64,000 bases of DNA from Luteimicrobium xylanilyticum (GCF_009429125.1 NZ_CP045529.1:3906001-3970000); one strand, 5' to 3'. Shown: positions 18,069 through 26,722, counted from the stretch's first letter. The notes: generated from the sequence alone by a model not told the origin. Made by a program: numbers and translations.

Positions 18069-18965
18069 TCAGCGGCCGGCGAGCGCGCCGCCGACGCCGC
18101 CCACGCTGAAGTACTTGTTGAGGAAGGCGAACAGGATGATCGGGGGCGCCATCATGACCACCGCGACCGCCATGACCAGGCCCCAGTTCGTGGCGTTCTG
18201 CTGGAAGAACGTCTCGAGCCCGATCGGGAGCGTGTAGTTCCAGCTCGACCGGAGGAACACGACGGCGATCAGGTAGTCGTTCCAGGCCACCAGGAAGGAG
18301 AAGATCGCCGTGGACAGGACGCCCGGCAGAGAGTTGCGGAGCACGATCCGCAGGAACCCGCCGAAGAGCGAGGCGCCGTCCAGCCAGGCCGCCTCCTCCA
18401 GCGCGATGGGGATGGAGTCGTAGTAGGCCGCCATCATCCACGTCGCGACCGAGAGCGCACCGGCGACGTAGATGATCATCACGCCGACGAGACGATCCAC
18501 GAGCCCCAGCTTCGCGAACAGGATGAAGAGCGGGATCACGGCCGTGACGACCGGGAGCGACTGCATCACGAACAGCAGCATCGAGTAGCCCGACACCAGC
18601 CTGGACCGCGACCTGCTGAGGACGTACCCGGCAGGCGCCGCCACGGCCACGGCGACCACGGCCGTCACGAGCGTGACGAGGAGGCTGTTGCGCAGCCACG
18701 TCAGCACGTCGGTCTGCTGGAACACCGTGATGTAGTTCTCCACGGTGAACGAGTCGTTCGCCCCGCTGCCGAGGGCTGGGCGGAACGACAGACCCACGAC
18801 GGCGAGGATGGGGATCAGCACCACCAGTGCGATGACGAGGAGGACGGCGAACCGCCACCACCTGCCGCGCTGCCCGGGCTCCGCGGACCGCGCCTTCCTG
18901 GTCGACGCCGCAGCACCGTCCGCGGCATGCGGGGCGCCGGTCGAGGACGTGCCGAGGACACTCAT
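18069..18965 (-). CDS. Carbohydrate ABC transporter permease (MalG type)
   Basis: This is a 298-residue inner-membrane permease with six hydrophobic segments. The EAA loop LEEAAWLDGASLFGGFLRIV contacts the ATPase. A charged ~35-residue cytoplasmic tail precedes the first helix. ATG 18965 overlaps the stop of the MalF-type permease gene (ATGA). The ATP-hydrolysing subunit is not encoded in the cluster, so a shared MsiK-like ATPase elsewhere is likely, as is common for actinobacterial sugar importers. Confidence 0.9.
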   Translation of the reverse strand: MSVLGTSSTGAPHAADGAAASTRKARSAEPGQRGRWWRFAVLLVIALVVLIPILAVVGLSFRPALGSGANDSFTVENYITVFQQTDVLTWLRNSLLVTLVTAVVAVAVAAPAGYVLSRSRSRLVSGYSMLLFVMQSLPVVTAVIPLFILFAKLGLVDRLVGVMIIYVAGALSVATWMMAAYYDSIPIALEEAAWLDGASLFGGFLRIVLRNSLPGVLSTAIFSFLVAWNDYLIAVVFLRSSWNYTLPIGLETFFQQNATNWGLVMAVAVVMMAPPIILFAFLNKYFSVGGVGGALAGR

Positions 18966-19999
18966 TCGATGTTCACCTTCCGGATCTGGCGGTAGAGGAC
19001 GACCGAGATCGCCACCAGCACGAACGTCATGAGGAATGCGATGGCCACGCCGGTCCCGGTCTGGAACTCCTGGAAGACCGTCTGGTAGGCGAGGACCACC
19101 AGGGTCCGCGTCGACCCCACCGGCCCTCCGCCGGTCAGCAGGTAGACGGTCGGGAAGTCGTTGACGCAGAAGATCGTCATCAGGATCCAGGACACGAAGG
19201 TGGTCCGGGAGATCATCGGCATCGTGATCAGGCGAAAGGTCTGCCACGGGCCCGCGCCGTCGACCTTCGCGGCCTCGTACACGCTCGCGTCGACCGAGGC
19301 GAGCGCCGAGGACATCATCATCATCATGAACGGAAAGCTGATCCAGACCTTGAACACGCAGACCGTGACCTGCGCGAGCAGAGGGCTGGCCAGGAAGAGG
19401 ACGTCGCCGAACCCGAGGTGCCGGAGCAGGGTCGGGATCGGGCTCTGCGGCGTCGCGACCAGCCAGTTCCACGAGGTCGCCGACACCACCACGGGGACCA
19501 CCCACGGCAGGAGCAGGAGCACCTTGAAGGCACCGCGCGCCGGGACGCGCGTGCGGAGCAGCAGCGCCAGCCCGAGCCCGGCGAGCCAGCTTCCGAACAC
19601 GCCGACCAGCGTGAACACGAGCGTGAACCGAGCGGCCCCCCAGAATCGCGGGTCCGTCAGGACGCTGGCGTAGTTGTGCAGGCCGACGAAGTGACCGGGG
19701 GCGATCAGCGACCCGTCCTTCAGCGACTGCACGAACGCGTAGGCCACCGGATAGAGGTTGATCAGCAGCAGCAGGACCGCCGACGGCAGCACGAACGCGA
19801 GCAGCGTCCTCGTGCGCGAACCGAACACCGGGTGCTTGCGCAACGGTGCGCGCTGCGGCTGACGCCCTGGTCCCGCGCGCCCGACCCCCCGGCGGGCTCG
19901 CCGGACGCCGTCGACCACCCCGTCCGCCCTGACGGCCTGGCCGCCGTCGCCGGACGCGAGGACGCCGCCCGCGGGGCCGTACTTCTTCTGTTCCGTCAT
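18962..19999 (-). CDS. Carbohydrate ABC transporter permease (MalF type)
   Basis: This is a 345-residue permease. A ~60-residue charged N-terminus precedes six hydrophobic segments, and the EAA loop is YEAAKVDGAGPWQTFRLITM. Its TMs pair with the MalG-type partner encoded immediately downstream. ATG 19999 lies 14 bases after the binding-protein stop. The long Gly/Arg-rich N-terminal extension is unusual for the family. Confidence 0.88.
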   Translation of the reverse strand: MTEQKKYGPAGGVLASGDGGQAVRADGVVDGVRRARRGVGRAGPGRQPQRAPLRKHPVFGSRTRTLLAFVLPSAVLLLLINLYPVAYAFVQSLKDGSLIAPGHFVGLHNYASVLTDPRFWGAARFTLVFTLVGVFGSWLAGLGLALLLRTRVPARGAFKVLLLLPWVVPVVVSATSWNWLVATPQSPIPTLLRHLGFGDVLFLASPLLAQVTVCVFKVWISFPFMMMMMSSALASVDASVYEAAKVDGAGPWQTFRLITMPMISRTTFVSWILMTIFCVNDFPTVYLLTGGGPVGSTRTLVVLAYQTVFQEFQTGTGVAIAFLMTFVLVAISVVLYRQIRKVNIE

Positions 20000-20013
20000 G
20001 TCGCTGGGCCCCG

Positions 20014-21318
20014 TCACTTGTGGAGCTGATCCGTCAGGGACCGCTGCAGCGTGCTGAGGCACTCCTTCGCGGGCCTTCCCGACAGCACGTTCTGTCCGAA
20101 GCTCGACATCGCGGGCGTGCTGTCCACGAGGGCGGCGCCGGCGAACAGGGAGTTGCTGCCCGGCGCGGCCCACGTCCGGCAGATCGGCTGCCACTTCTCG
20201 ATGAGCTTCACCTGGTTCGGGTCGGACCGGAACTCCTTCGAGGCCACGATCGACTTGAGCACCGGAAGACCGATCCCGGTCTTCTGCGTCCACAGGGGCG
20301 CCATGTGCTTGTAGTAGTAGGTGAGGAAGTCCTCCGAACCCTTCTGGCTCGGGGTGTCCTTGTACATCATGATGTTGTTCGGGAAGTAGAGCGCCCCCTG
20401 CTTGCCGGCAGCGCTCGTCAGCGGGTCTCCGACGACGAGCTGCTGGGAGGTGGCGCCGGCGACGTTCGCCGCGAGGCCCGGCACGTCGATGCCGAGCCCG
20501 AAGCGACCGCTCTGCCACTGCGAGTTGGTGTTCGTCGTCGTGTAGCTGATGGACGCGGGGTCCATGTAGCCCTTGCTGATGTTCTCCGCGACGAAGTCGA
20601 GCGCCTCGATGTTCGCCTGCGTCAGCAGGTTCGGCCGCTGCTCCTCGTCGAAGATGCCGCCGCCGTTGTTGATCATCAGGCTGACGATCGCCTGGAACCC
20701 GTCGCCGCCGTTCGCGTTCCCGCTCGCGACGAACCCGTAGACCCCGATCTTCTTCAGGGCGGCCGCGACGTCGAGGTAGGACTGCCAGTCGGTGGGCGGC
20801 TCGACGCCGGCCTTCTCGAGCAGCTCCTTGTTGTACCAGACCGACCGGATGTCGAGGTTGTAGGGGACCGCGACGTAGCCGTCCGGCGTCTTCATCGTCT
20901 CCAGGAGGCCGGGCAGGAAGTCGTCGTAGAGACCGTTCGACTTCCAGCTCTCGAGCAGGTCGTCCGCGTACGCGATCGCGCCCTGCTCCGCGAACTGGAA
21001 GGCCTGGGTGCCGCCTCCGCCGCTCACGGCCGGCCCGGTGTTCGAGACGATCGCCGTCGCGAAGGTCTGGATGAAGCTCGCCCACTGGATCTGCTGGTAG
21101 GAGGCCTTCGGGAGCCCCGACGCCGGCGAGTACGCAAGCGTGATCTTGCGGTCGAGAGGCTCGAACGCGGGCCCACCGTCGGGCATGTTCCAGAACTTCA
21201 GGGTCTTGGAGTCCTTGCTCTGGCCGATGCCGCAGGCTGCGAGCCCGGCAGCAAGTCCGGCCGCTCCGAGTACGCCGAGAAACCCTCTCCGCGTGAGCGA
21301 CATCGCATCTGTCGTCAT
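20014..21318 (-). CDS. Extracellular solute-binding lipoprotein, carbohydrate ABC importer
   Basis: This is a 434-residue binding protein. The N-terminus has a twin-arginine SLTRRGFLG segment, a hydrophobic stretch and the lipobox LAAC, so export is probably by Tat followed by lipid anchoring. The mature part is the family 1 sugar-binding fold. The frame continues upstream, but ATG 21318 sits directly before the signal peptide and has a GAGAGATGAG purine stretch upstream; ATG 21303 is also possible. It is the first gene of the operon and diverges from its LacI regulator gene. The ligand is unknown, perhaps an alpha-xylose- or arabinose-containing oligosaccharide given GH31 and GH43. Confidence 0.88.
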   Translation of the reverse strand: MTTDAMSLTRRGFLGVLGAAGLAAGLAACGIGQSKDSKTLKFWNMPDGGPAFEPLDRKITLAYSPASGLPKASYQQIQWASFIQTFATAIVSNTGPAVSGGGGTQAFQFAEQGAIAYADDLLESWKSNGLYDDFLPGLLETMKTPDGYVAVPYNLDIRSVWYNKELLEKAGVEPPTDWQSYLDVAAALKKIGVYGFVASGNANGGDGFQAIVSLMINNGGGIFDEEQRPNLLTQANIEALDFVAENISKGYMDPASISYTTTNTNSQWQSGRFGLGIDVPGLAANVAGATSQQLVVGDPLTSAAGKQGALYFPNNIMMYKDTPSQKGSEDFLTYYYKHMAPLWTQKTGIGLPVLKSIVASKEFRSDPNQVKLIEKWQPICRTWAAPGSNSLFAGAALVDSTPAMSSFGQNVLSGRPAKECLSTLQRSLTDQLHK

Positions 21319-21373
21319 CGACAACTCATCTCTCGTCGGGCCCGCACTGCGGACCACCTTCGCCAGTACCGTA

Positions 21374-21387
21374 GGTTTGCGCAACTT
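21374..21387. promoter_or_regulatory. LacI-family operator copy A of the GH43/ABC locus
   Basis: TTGCGCAACTT (21377-21387) contains the palindrome TTGCGCAA. The same 11-mer occurs inverted at 21451-21461. It lies about 60 bases upstream of the binding-protein start, next to a TACGGT element on the minus strand. Confidence 0.6.
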
Positions 21388-21450
21388 CTGCCTCAGCGCA
21401 GCCTGCAAATGCGAGACTAGACACGGCATCGCCGCAGTGGCAAGCCCAAA

Positions 21451-21463
21451 AAGTTGCGCAACC
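21451..21463. promoter_or_regulatory. LacI-family operator copy B of the GH43/ABC locus
   Basis: This is AAGTTGCGCAACC with the perfect palindrome GTTGCGCAAC (21453-21462). It is centred 77 bases from copy A and lies just upstream of the -10-like TAGGGT (21478-21483) of the regulator gene. Two copies between divergent genes suggest repression of both, perhaps by looping. Confidence 0.65.
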
Positions 21464-21490
21464 TTTCACGCTGCGCCTAGGGTGCCGTCC

Positions 21491-22519
21491 GTGGAAGAAG
21501 GCAAGAGGCCCACCCTGAGAGCGGTCGCGGACCTGGCCGGCACGACGGTCCCGACGGTCTCGAAGGTGCTGCACGGCCGGACCGACGTCTCGGCCGTGAT
21601 GAGACGAGCCGTGCTCGACGCCGTCGACCAGGTCGGGTACCGCCGGAGCCCCGGCATGCAGGTCTCGGCCGACCGGTCGACGCCGAACCTCGTCGACATG
21701 GTCATGGCCAGCTTCGAGGGCACGTGGGCGAACCGGGCCCTCGCCGGCGTGGAGAGCGCCGCCAACGACGCCGGCATCAGCGTCGTCATCACCATCGCCA
21801 ACGGCGACGACGAATGGGTCAGCCGGCTGATGCGCCGGCACTCGACCGGCGCGATCATCGTCGGCGTCGGGCCGTCCGAGGCGCAGCTCGCAGGGCTGCG
21901 CGCCGCGAAGATCCCCGTCGTCCTCGTCGACCCGCTCGTCCGCCCGCCCGACGACGTCGCGAGCGTCGGTTCGACGGACTGGGCCGGCGGGCACTCCGCG
22001 GGGACCCACCTCCTGGAGCTCGGCCACCGACGCATCGGGGTGATCGACGGCGGCACGAACAGCCTGTTCAACGCGGCGCGCCTCGACGGGTTCCGGTCGG
22101 CCCTGCAGTCCGCGGGGCTCAGCACCCGCCCGGAGTGGTGCGCCCCGGGCTACTGGAACCGGACCCGCGCGTGCGCCGCCGCGAGCGTCGTGCTTCAGCA
22201 GCCGGAGCGCCCGACAGCCATGTTCGCCCTCACCGAGAGCATGGCGTTCGGGGTCTACGACGCCGCCGCGCAGCTCGGCATCCGCATCCCGGACGACCTC
22301 AGCGTCGTCGCCTACGACGACCTCCCCGAGGCGCAGTGGGCGAACCCCGCCATGACCACCGTGCAGCAGCCGACCGCGGAGATGGGCGCCATCGCCGTCC
22401 AGCTGCTCCTCAAGCTCGTCGACCCCGCACGGCAGGTCCCCCAGGAGGGCCCCGCGACCCGGGTCGAGCTGGCGACGAGGCTCGTGGCCCGGGCGTCGAC
22501 CGCTCCCCCGCCCACCTGA
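21491..22519 (+). CDS. LacI family transcriptional regulator of the GH43/ABC sugar operon
   Basis: This is a 342-residue LacI-type repressor. The N-terminal helix-turn-helix is LRAVADLAGTTVPTVSKVLH, followed by the hinge and a periplasmic-binding-protein-like ligand domain with DDLSVVAYDDLP. It diverges from the binding-protein/permease/dehydrogenase/GH43 operon and is its probable repressor. GTG 21491 was chosen because TAGGGT lies 7 bases upstream and no ribosome-binding site is seen; GTG 21482 is in frame but falls inside that hexamer. The inducer is probably the imported oligosaccharide. Confidence 0.88.
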   Translation: MEEGKRPTLRAVADLAGTTVPTVSKVLHGRTDVSAVMRRAVLDAVDQVGYRRSPGMQVSADRSTPNLVDMVMASFEGTWANRALAGVESAANDAGISVVITIANGDDEWVSRLMRRHSTGAIIVGVGPSEAQLAGLRAAKIPVVLVDPLVRPPDDVASVGSTDWAGGHSAGTHLLELGHRRIGVIDGGTNSLFNAARLDGFRSALQSAGLSTRPEWCAPGYWNRTRACAAASVVLQQPERPTAMFALTESMAFGVYDAAAQLGIRIPDDLSVVAYDDLPEAQWANPAMTTVQQPTAEMGAIAVQLLLKLVDPARQVPQEGPATRVELATRLVARASTAPPPT

Positions 22520-22530
22520 CCTCTCGCTCG

Positions 22531-24162
22531 CTACACCGGCGCCAGCCGCACCCCGCCGCCGCGCTCGACCTCCCAGCGCGTCCCGACCTCGACCCCCGCC
22601 CCGGTCCGCCGGAGGAACGCGTCGTCGTGGCTCACGACGACGAGCGCCCCGCGGTACCCGTCGAGCGCCTCGGCGAGCTGGTCGACGCTGGCGAGGTCGA
22701 GGTTGTTGGTGGGCTCGTCGAGGACGAGGAGCTGGGGCGGCGGGTCGGCGAGCAGGACCCGCGCGAGCGCGACCCGGAATCGCTCCCCACCGGACAGGGT
22801 CCGGACCGGCCTGTCCACGGTGGCCCCACGCAGCAGGAAGCGGGCGAGCCGGTTCCGTACCTCGCCCGGGGTGAGCGCCGGTGCCCCGGACCGGACCGTC
22901 TCGAGGACGCCGGCGTCGTCGTCGGGCAGGGTGAGGCGCTGGGCGAGGTAGCCGACCCGGTCGGTGAGCAGCCGCCCGCGCGGCTCGCCCGACGCCGGCC
23001 GCAGCCCGAGCAGCTCCTCGATCAGCGTCGTCTTGCCGGCGCCGTTGGGGCCGCCGAGCGCGACCCGCTCGGGGCCCTGGAGGACGATCGGCCGCCCGTC
23101 GGCGCCGTCGAGCTCGAGCAGCCGGCGACCGCTCGGAACCTCGGTGCCGGGGAGGTCGACGTGGATGTGGTCGTCGTCGCGGACGCGAGACTCGGCGTCC
23201 TCGACGGCGGCCCTCGCCTTGTCGAGGCGGTCGTCGGCGAGGGCGCGGGTGCGGCCGGCGGTGCCCTCGGCGGCGTTCTTGCGGGCGTTGACGAGGATCT
23301 TCGGCATGTTCTCGGCGGCCTTCTTGCCCGCCTTGGCCGACCGGGCGATCTTGGTCTCCGCCTCGATCCGTTCGCGCTTCTCGGTGCGAAGCCGCTGCTC
23401 GGCCGTGCGGACGGCGCGCGCCGCGGCCTCCTGCTGGACGGCGAGGTGCTCCTCGTACGCGCTGTAGGTCCCGCCGTACACCTCGAGCGAGCCTTCGCGG
23501 AGCTCCGCGGTGGAGTCCATGAGGTCGAGGAGAGTCCGGTCGTGGCTGACGACGACGAGCGTCCCCCGCCAGCTCTCGACCATCGCGTAGAGGCGCGCCC
23601 GGGCGTCGCGGTCGAGGTTGTTCGTGGGCTCGTCGAGGAACGTCACCGGGGTGTCCGCGAGGCGCAGCCCGGCGAGCGCCGCCAGGATCGTCTCGCCACC
23701 GGACAGCGTGCGGGCGGGCCGGTCGAGGTCGGTGGCGTCGAGACCGGCGGACCGGGCGGCGTCGGCGGCGCGCTGCTCGACCTCCCAGTCGTCCGCGAGC
23801 GCGTCGAACGCGGCCTCGAGCCGGTCAGGGTCGGCCGTGCCGGACTCGATCAGCCGGAACGCACGCAGCCGCGCCCCGACGCCGAGCAGGTCCGCGACGG
23901 ACGCGCCCTCGTCGCGGACCGTCAGGTGCTGCGGGAGGTATGCGACGTCGCCGTTCGTGGTGACGCTGCCGGAGGTCGGCGTGAGCTCGCCCGCGACGAG
24001 GCGGAGCAGGGTGGACTTGCCGGCGCCGTTGCGGCCGACGAGACCGGTGCGGCCGGCGGTGAAGGATGCCGTCAGGTCGCGGAGCGCGACGGTGCCGTCG
24101 GGCCAGGCGAAGGTCAGACGGGTGAGGACGACGGAGGGTGCAGCAGAAGGACGAAAGGCCAT
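22531..24162 (-). CDS. ABC-F family ATPase (ribosomal protection/translation factor type)
   Basis: This is a 543-residue protein with two ABC domains and no membrane segments. Walker A motifs are GRNGAGKS and GGPNGAGKT, signature motifs are LSGGE twice, and DEPTNNLD occurs twice. A charged Lys/Arg/Glu-rich linker of about 100 residues lies between the domains. ABC-F proteins act on the ribosome, either relieving stalling or displacing antibiotics. Which applies here cannot be told. ATG 24162 has GGGAG 8 bases upstream. The 5' leader holds nested inverted repeats that may form an attenuator. Confidence 0.9.
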   Translation of the reverse strand: MAFRPSAAPSVVLTRLTFAWPDGTVALRDLTASFTAGRTGLVGRNGAGKSTLLRLVAGELTPTSGSVTTNGDVAYLPQHLTVRDEGASVADLLGVGARLRAFRLIESGTADPDRLEAAFDALADDWEVEQRAADAARSAGLDATDLDRPARTLSGGETILAALAGLRLADTPVTFLDEPTNNLDRDARARLYAMVESWRGTLVVVSHDRTLLDLMDSTAELREGSLEVYGGTYSAYEEHLAVQQEAAARAVRTAEQRLRTEKRERIEAETKIARSAKAGKKAAENMPKILVNARKNAAEGTAGRTRALADDRLDKARAAVEDAESRVRDDDHIHVDLPGTEVPSGRRLLELDGADGRPIVLQGPERVALGGPNGAGKTTLIEELLGLRPASGEPRGRLLTDRVGYLAQRLTLPDDDAGVLETVRSGAPALTPGEVRNRLARFLLRGATVDRPVRTLSGGERFRVALARVLLADPPPQLLVLDEPTNNLDLASVDQLAEALDGYRGALVVVSHDDAFLRRTGAGVEVGTRWEVERGGGVRLAPV

Positions 24163-24271
24163 GGAAGGCTCCCGGGAATCGGCGGTGTGCGCCGACCCGA
24201 CCACCTCTGCGAGCGGGGCTCGAGCAGCGGGTGGGTCAGCGCGCGGACGCTGAGCGTGGAGCGTTCCTCAC

Positions 24272-24331
24272 CGGGTGCCTTCCGTCGGGGGCAGGGGGAT
24301 GCCCCGACGCGGTGGCGCGTGGGGGCACCCG
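24272..24331. promoter_or_regulatory. Nested inverted repeats in the upstream region of the ABC-F gene
   Basis: CGTCGGGG (24283-24290) pairs with CCCCGACG (24302-24309). Outside it CGGGTGCC (24272-24279) pairs with GGCACCCG (24324-24331). The structure lies 110-170 bases upstream of the ABC-F start on the minus strand. Many antibiotic-responsive ABC-F genes are controlled by leader attenuation, so a regulatory hairpin is possible. No leader peptide was identified with confidence. Confidence 0.4.
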
Positions 24332-24444
24332 ACCACTGTCGCATGCCCCGGTGAACGGCACCAGGGTTTATGCCCGCGGCGTAGCCCGCGCTGCGCCCAT
24401 GGCGGTCGGGGCCGTAGCGTCGGCGGGAGACGATCGGAGGACCT

Positions 24445-24954
24445 GTGCGGCTGTGGAGCGTGCACCCGCGGTACCTGGACCGCCAGGGGCTGACGGCGTG
24501 CTGGCGTGAGGCGCTGCTCGCCCAGGCGGTGCTCGCCGGCCGGACGACCGGCTACCAGCGCCACCCCCAGCTCGAGCGGTTCCGCGCCGCTCGCGATCCC
24601 AGCGGGGCCGTCGGCGCGTACCTGGCAGCCGTGGCCGACGAGGCAGCCGCGCGGGGCTACCGCTTCGACCGCGCCCGGATCGACGCGCCGCCGGCGGTTC
24701 CGCCGGACGACGCCGTCCGCGACCCGCGAATCCCCGTCACCGACGGCCAGCTCGGGCACGAGTGGGCGCACCTGCGCGCCAAGCTCGCCGTGCGGAGCCC
24801 GGACCTCGCCGCGCGGTGGGCGGACGTGACCGAACCCGACCCGCACCCGTCGTTCGTCGTCGTGCCGGGGCCGGTCGCGTCGTGGGAACGGGTCACCGAC
24901 CGTTCCGCTGCCGCCAGCGCGCCACCTCCGCGTCGACGTCGCGCAGCGGGGTGA
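24445..24954 (+). CDS. Pyrimidine dimer DNA glycosylase (endonuclease V-like)
   Basis: This is a 169-residue protein starting MRLWSVHPRYLDRQGL, followed by WREALLAQAVLAG, the conserved start of bacterial pyrimidine-dimer glycosylases. These enzymes cut the glycosidic bond at UV-induced cyclobutane dimers and start base excision repair. GTG 24445 has GGAGG 4 bases upstream. The last 62 bases overlap the convergent DUF1992 gene. The final ~15 residues are basic and low-complexity. Confidence 0.8.
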   Translation: MRLWSVHPRYLDRQGLTACWREALLAQAVLAGRTTGYQRHPQLERFRAARDPSGAVGAYLAAVADEAAARGYRFDRARIDAPPAVPPDDAVRDPRIPVTDGQLGHEWAHLRAKLAVRSPDLAARWADVTEPDPHPSFVVVPGPVASWERVTDRSAAASAPPPRRRRAAG

Positions 24955-25438
24955 CGACGGGCGGGCCGCCCAGGAGCTGGCGTCGCGCCTCCACGACCCG
25001 CCGGTTGAACTCCTCGAGCACCTCACGCACCCGCGCCGCGGAGAACTCACGGTCGAGGCGGTCGTCGAGCTCGGTGTCGTCCTTGCGGAGCTGGAACGCC
25101 TCGGGCAGCACGCCCGTGATCTGCTCCCGCTCGACGAGCTGCTTGAGCCACCAGTCCGGGTCGTGGTGCGTGCCGAGGTTCGGGATCGGCTTGCCCGCGA
25201 GCGGGAGGTCGTCGAACTCTCCGCGCTCGATGGCCTCGTCGACGAGGTGGTCCACCCACCGCGCCCGCAGCTCGAGCTGGTGCCGCGCCCGTAGGTGCGC
25301 CTGCGGCGAGTGCGGGTTCTCGGCCCGCCGGTCCTCCTCCTCCCGACGACGGCGCTCGGCCCGCTGATCCGCGGGCTCCGGGTCGCGGGGCGCGTCTCGG
25401 GGCTCGGGGGCGGGTGCTGCGGCGTCGGGATCGGTCAC
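24893..25438 (-). CDS. DUF1992 (DnaJ homologue subfamily C member 28-like) protein
   Basis: This is a 181-residue protein. After an acidic, Pro/Arg-rich N-terminal stretch of ~45 residues comes the DUF1992 core: WVDHLVDEAIERGEFDDLPL, GKPIPNL, then DPDWWLKQLVEREQ. The domain occurs in bacterial YhdN-like proteins and in eukaryotic DNAJC28; no catalytic activity is known. GTG 25438 overlaps the ComB stop (GTGA) and has CGGAG upstream, so it is translated with comB. Confidence 0.85.
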   Translation of the reverse strand: MTDPDAAAPAPEPRDAPRDPEPADQRAERRRREEEDRRAENPHSPQAHLRARHQLELRARWVDHLVDEAIERGEFDDLPLAGKPIPNLGTHHDPDWWLKQLVEREQITGVLPEAFQLRKDDTELDDRLDREFSAARVREVLEEFNRRVVEARRQLLGGPPVVTPLRDVDAEVARWRQRNGR

Positions 25439-26274
25439 GGTGTTTCTCCGAGGGTCGGGACTCCCCTCACCGTAGCGACGCCCACCAGGGCGTCGCCGTC
25501 GAGGACCGGCACGACCTCGTCGGCGTCGAGGTCCGCGGCCACCACGACGTCGTCGCCGAACCCGGCGTCGACCAGCTCGCAGCCGCTCGAGCAGGCGGCC
25601 AGCGACGTCGCGAGGTCGTGCCGCACCGCTTCGAATGCCGCGAGCGCGGCCGAGGCCTCCGGAGAGAGACGCCGTGCCGGGCGGCCGACGCCCCGCTGCT
25701 CGGCGACGAGCGCGTCGATCAGCGCTCCCGCTCCCCACAGGTCCTCGACGGCGGGGCGCAACGTGCCCCCGGGCCACCGCTCCCCCGCGGCGACCACGGC
25801 GACGGGGCCGGGCGGAGCGGACCGAGCGAGCCACCGTGCGACTGCCGCGCGGGTCCGCAGCGACGCCGCGACGACCTGCGCCCCGGTGTCGGTCAGCCCA
25901 GCCACGACCGTCGAGCCGTTCGGTGAGGGCAGCACGATCCGCTCACCGTGGAGCGCACCTGCCTCGGCCGCGCGCAGCGTTCCCGCGGGCGACAGGCTGA
26001 CGGGAGGGACGCCGTCGGGCGGGCGGTCGCGCGCCTCGAGGCGCCCGACGGCGAGGCGGGCACCCCGCTCGGAGGCGAACCGGGCCGCACCCTCGCCCTT
26101 CCAGGGGTACGGCAGGACCTCGGCCCCGCCCGCCACCGCGATCCCGACCGTGGTCGTGAAGCTCAGGACGTCCACGACCACGACCACGACGGCACCGCCG
26201 GCGACGGCCGCTCCCCCGTCGGGGCCCCAGTCGAACCGGACGTCGAAACCGTCCTGGGACCAGGGCTCAGGCAT
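25435..26274 (-). CDS. comB: 2-phosphosulfolactate phosphatase family protein (ComB)
   Basis: This is a 279-residue protein with the family block VVVVVVDVLSFTTTV, LPSPNGSTV and the C-terminal DLATSLAACSSGCEL. ComB removes phosphate from 2-phosphosulfolactate to give sulfolactate, a step in coenzyme M synthesis in archaea; the bacterial role is less clear and may concern sulfolactate. ATG 26274 lies inside the 3' end of the cupin gene and the stop overlaps the DUF1992 start. It lies just downstream of an organosulfur-type operon. Confidence 0.82.
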   Translation of the reverse strand: MPEPWSQDGFDVRFDWGPDGGAAVAGGAVVVVVVDVLSFTTTVGIAVAGGAEVLPYPWKGEGAARFASERGARLAVGRLEARDRPPDGVPPVSLSPAGTLRAAEAGALHGERIVLPSPNGSTVVAGLTDTGAQVVAASLRTRAAVARWLARSAPPGPVAVVAAGERWPGGTLRPAVEDLWGAGALIDALVAEQRGVGRPARRLSPEASAALAAFEAVRHDLATSLAACSSGCELVDAGFGDDVVVAADLDADEVVPVLDGDALVGVATVRGVPTLGETP

Positions 26275-26647
26275 CGAGCTCCTGGAGCTCGGCGGTCCGC
26301 TCGCCGCCCGCGTCACCGGTGTTGACCGTGCCACGGGGCTCGAGGAGCAGGGCGAGCACCTCGTCGTCGGCGCGCGGGCAGTGCTCGACGCCGCGCGGCA
26401 CGACGTACACGTCGTCGGGCCCGAGCTCGACGTCGTGGCGCGTGCCGTCCGGGTCGCGCTGCTGGATGACGAGTCGGCCCGAGCGGACGAGGAACAGCTC
26501 GTCCGTCTCGGGGTGGCTGTGCCACACGAACTCGCCGTGGAGCCGGACGACCTTGACGTCGTAGTCGTTGACGCTCGCGAGACGCCGGGGCTGCCAGGGT
26601 TCGGCGAAGGAGGCGAACGCGGTCGCGATGTTCACGGGGTCGGCCAT
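26267..26647 (-). CDS. Cupin domain protein (mannose-6-phosphate isomerase-like fold)
   Basis: This is a 126-residue single-cupin protein. WHSHPETDELFLVRSG is cupin motif 1 with two His and one Glu metal ligands, and YVVPRGVEHCP is motif 2 with the fourth ligand. It may be an isomerase, dioxygenase or sensor; nothing decides this. It is the first gene of a three-gene overlap chain with comB and the DUF1992 gene. Confidence 0.82.
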   Translation of the reverse strand: MADPVNIATAFASFAEPWQPRRLASVNDYDVKVVRLHGEFVWHSHPETDELFLVRSGRLVIQQRDPDGTRHDVELGPDDVYVVPRGVEHCPRADDEVLALLLEPRGTVNTGDAGGERTAELQELDA

Positions 26648-26722
26648 GGCGCCGACCCTACGCTCGGCCCCGGTGCGGCCGCCTCACCTCTCGTCCCCGA
26701 CCACCCCTCGGCGTCGAGGACG

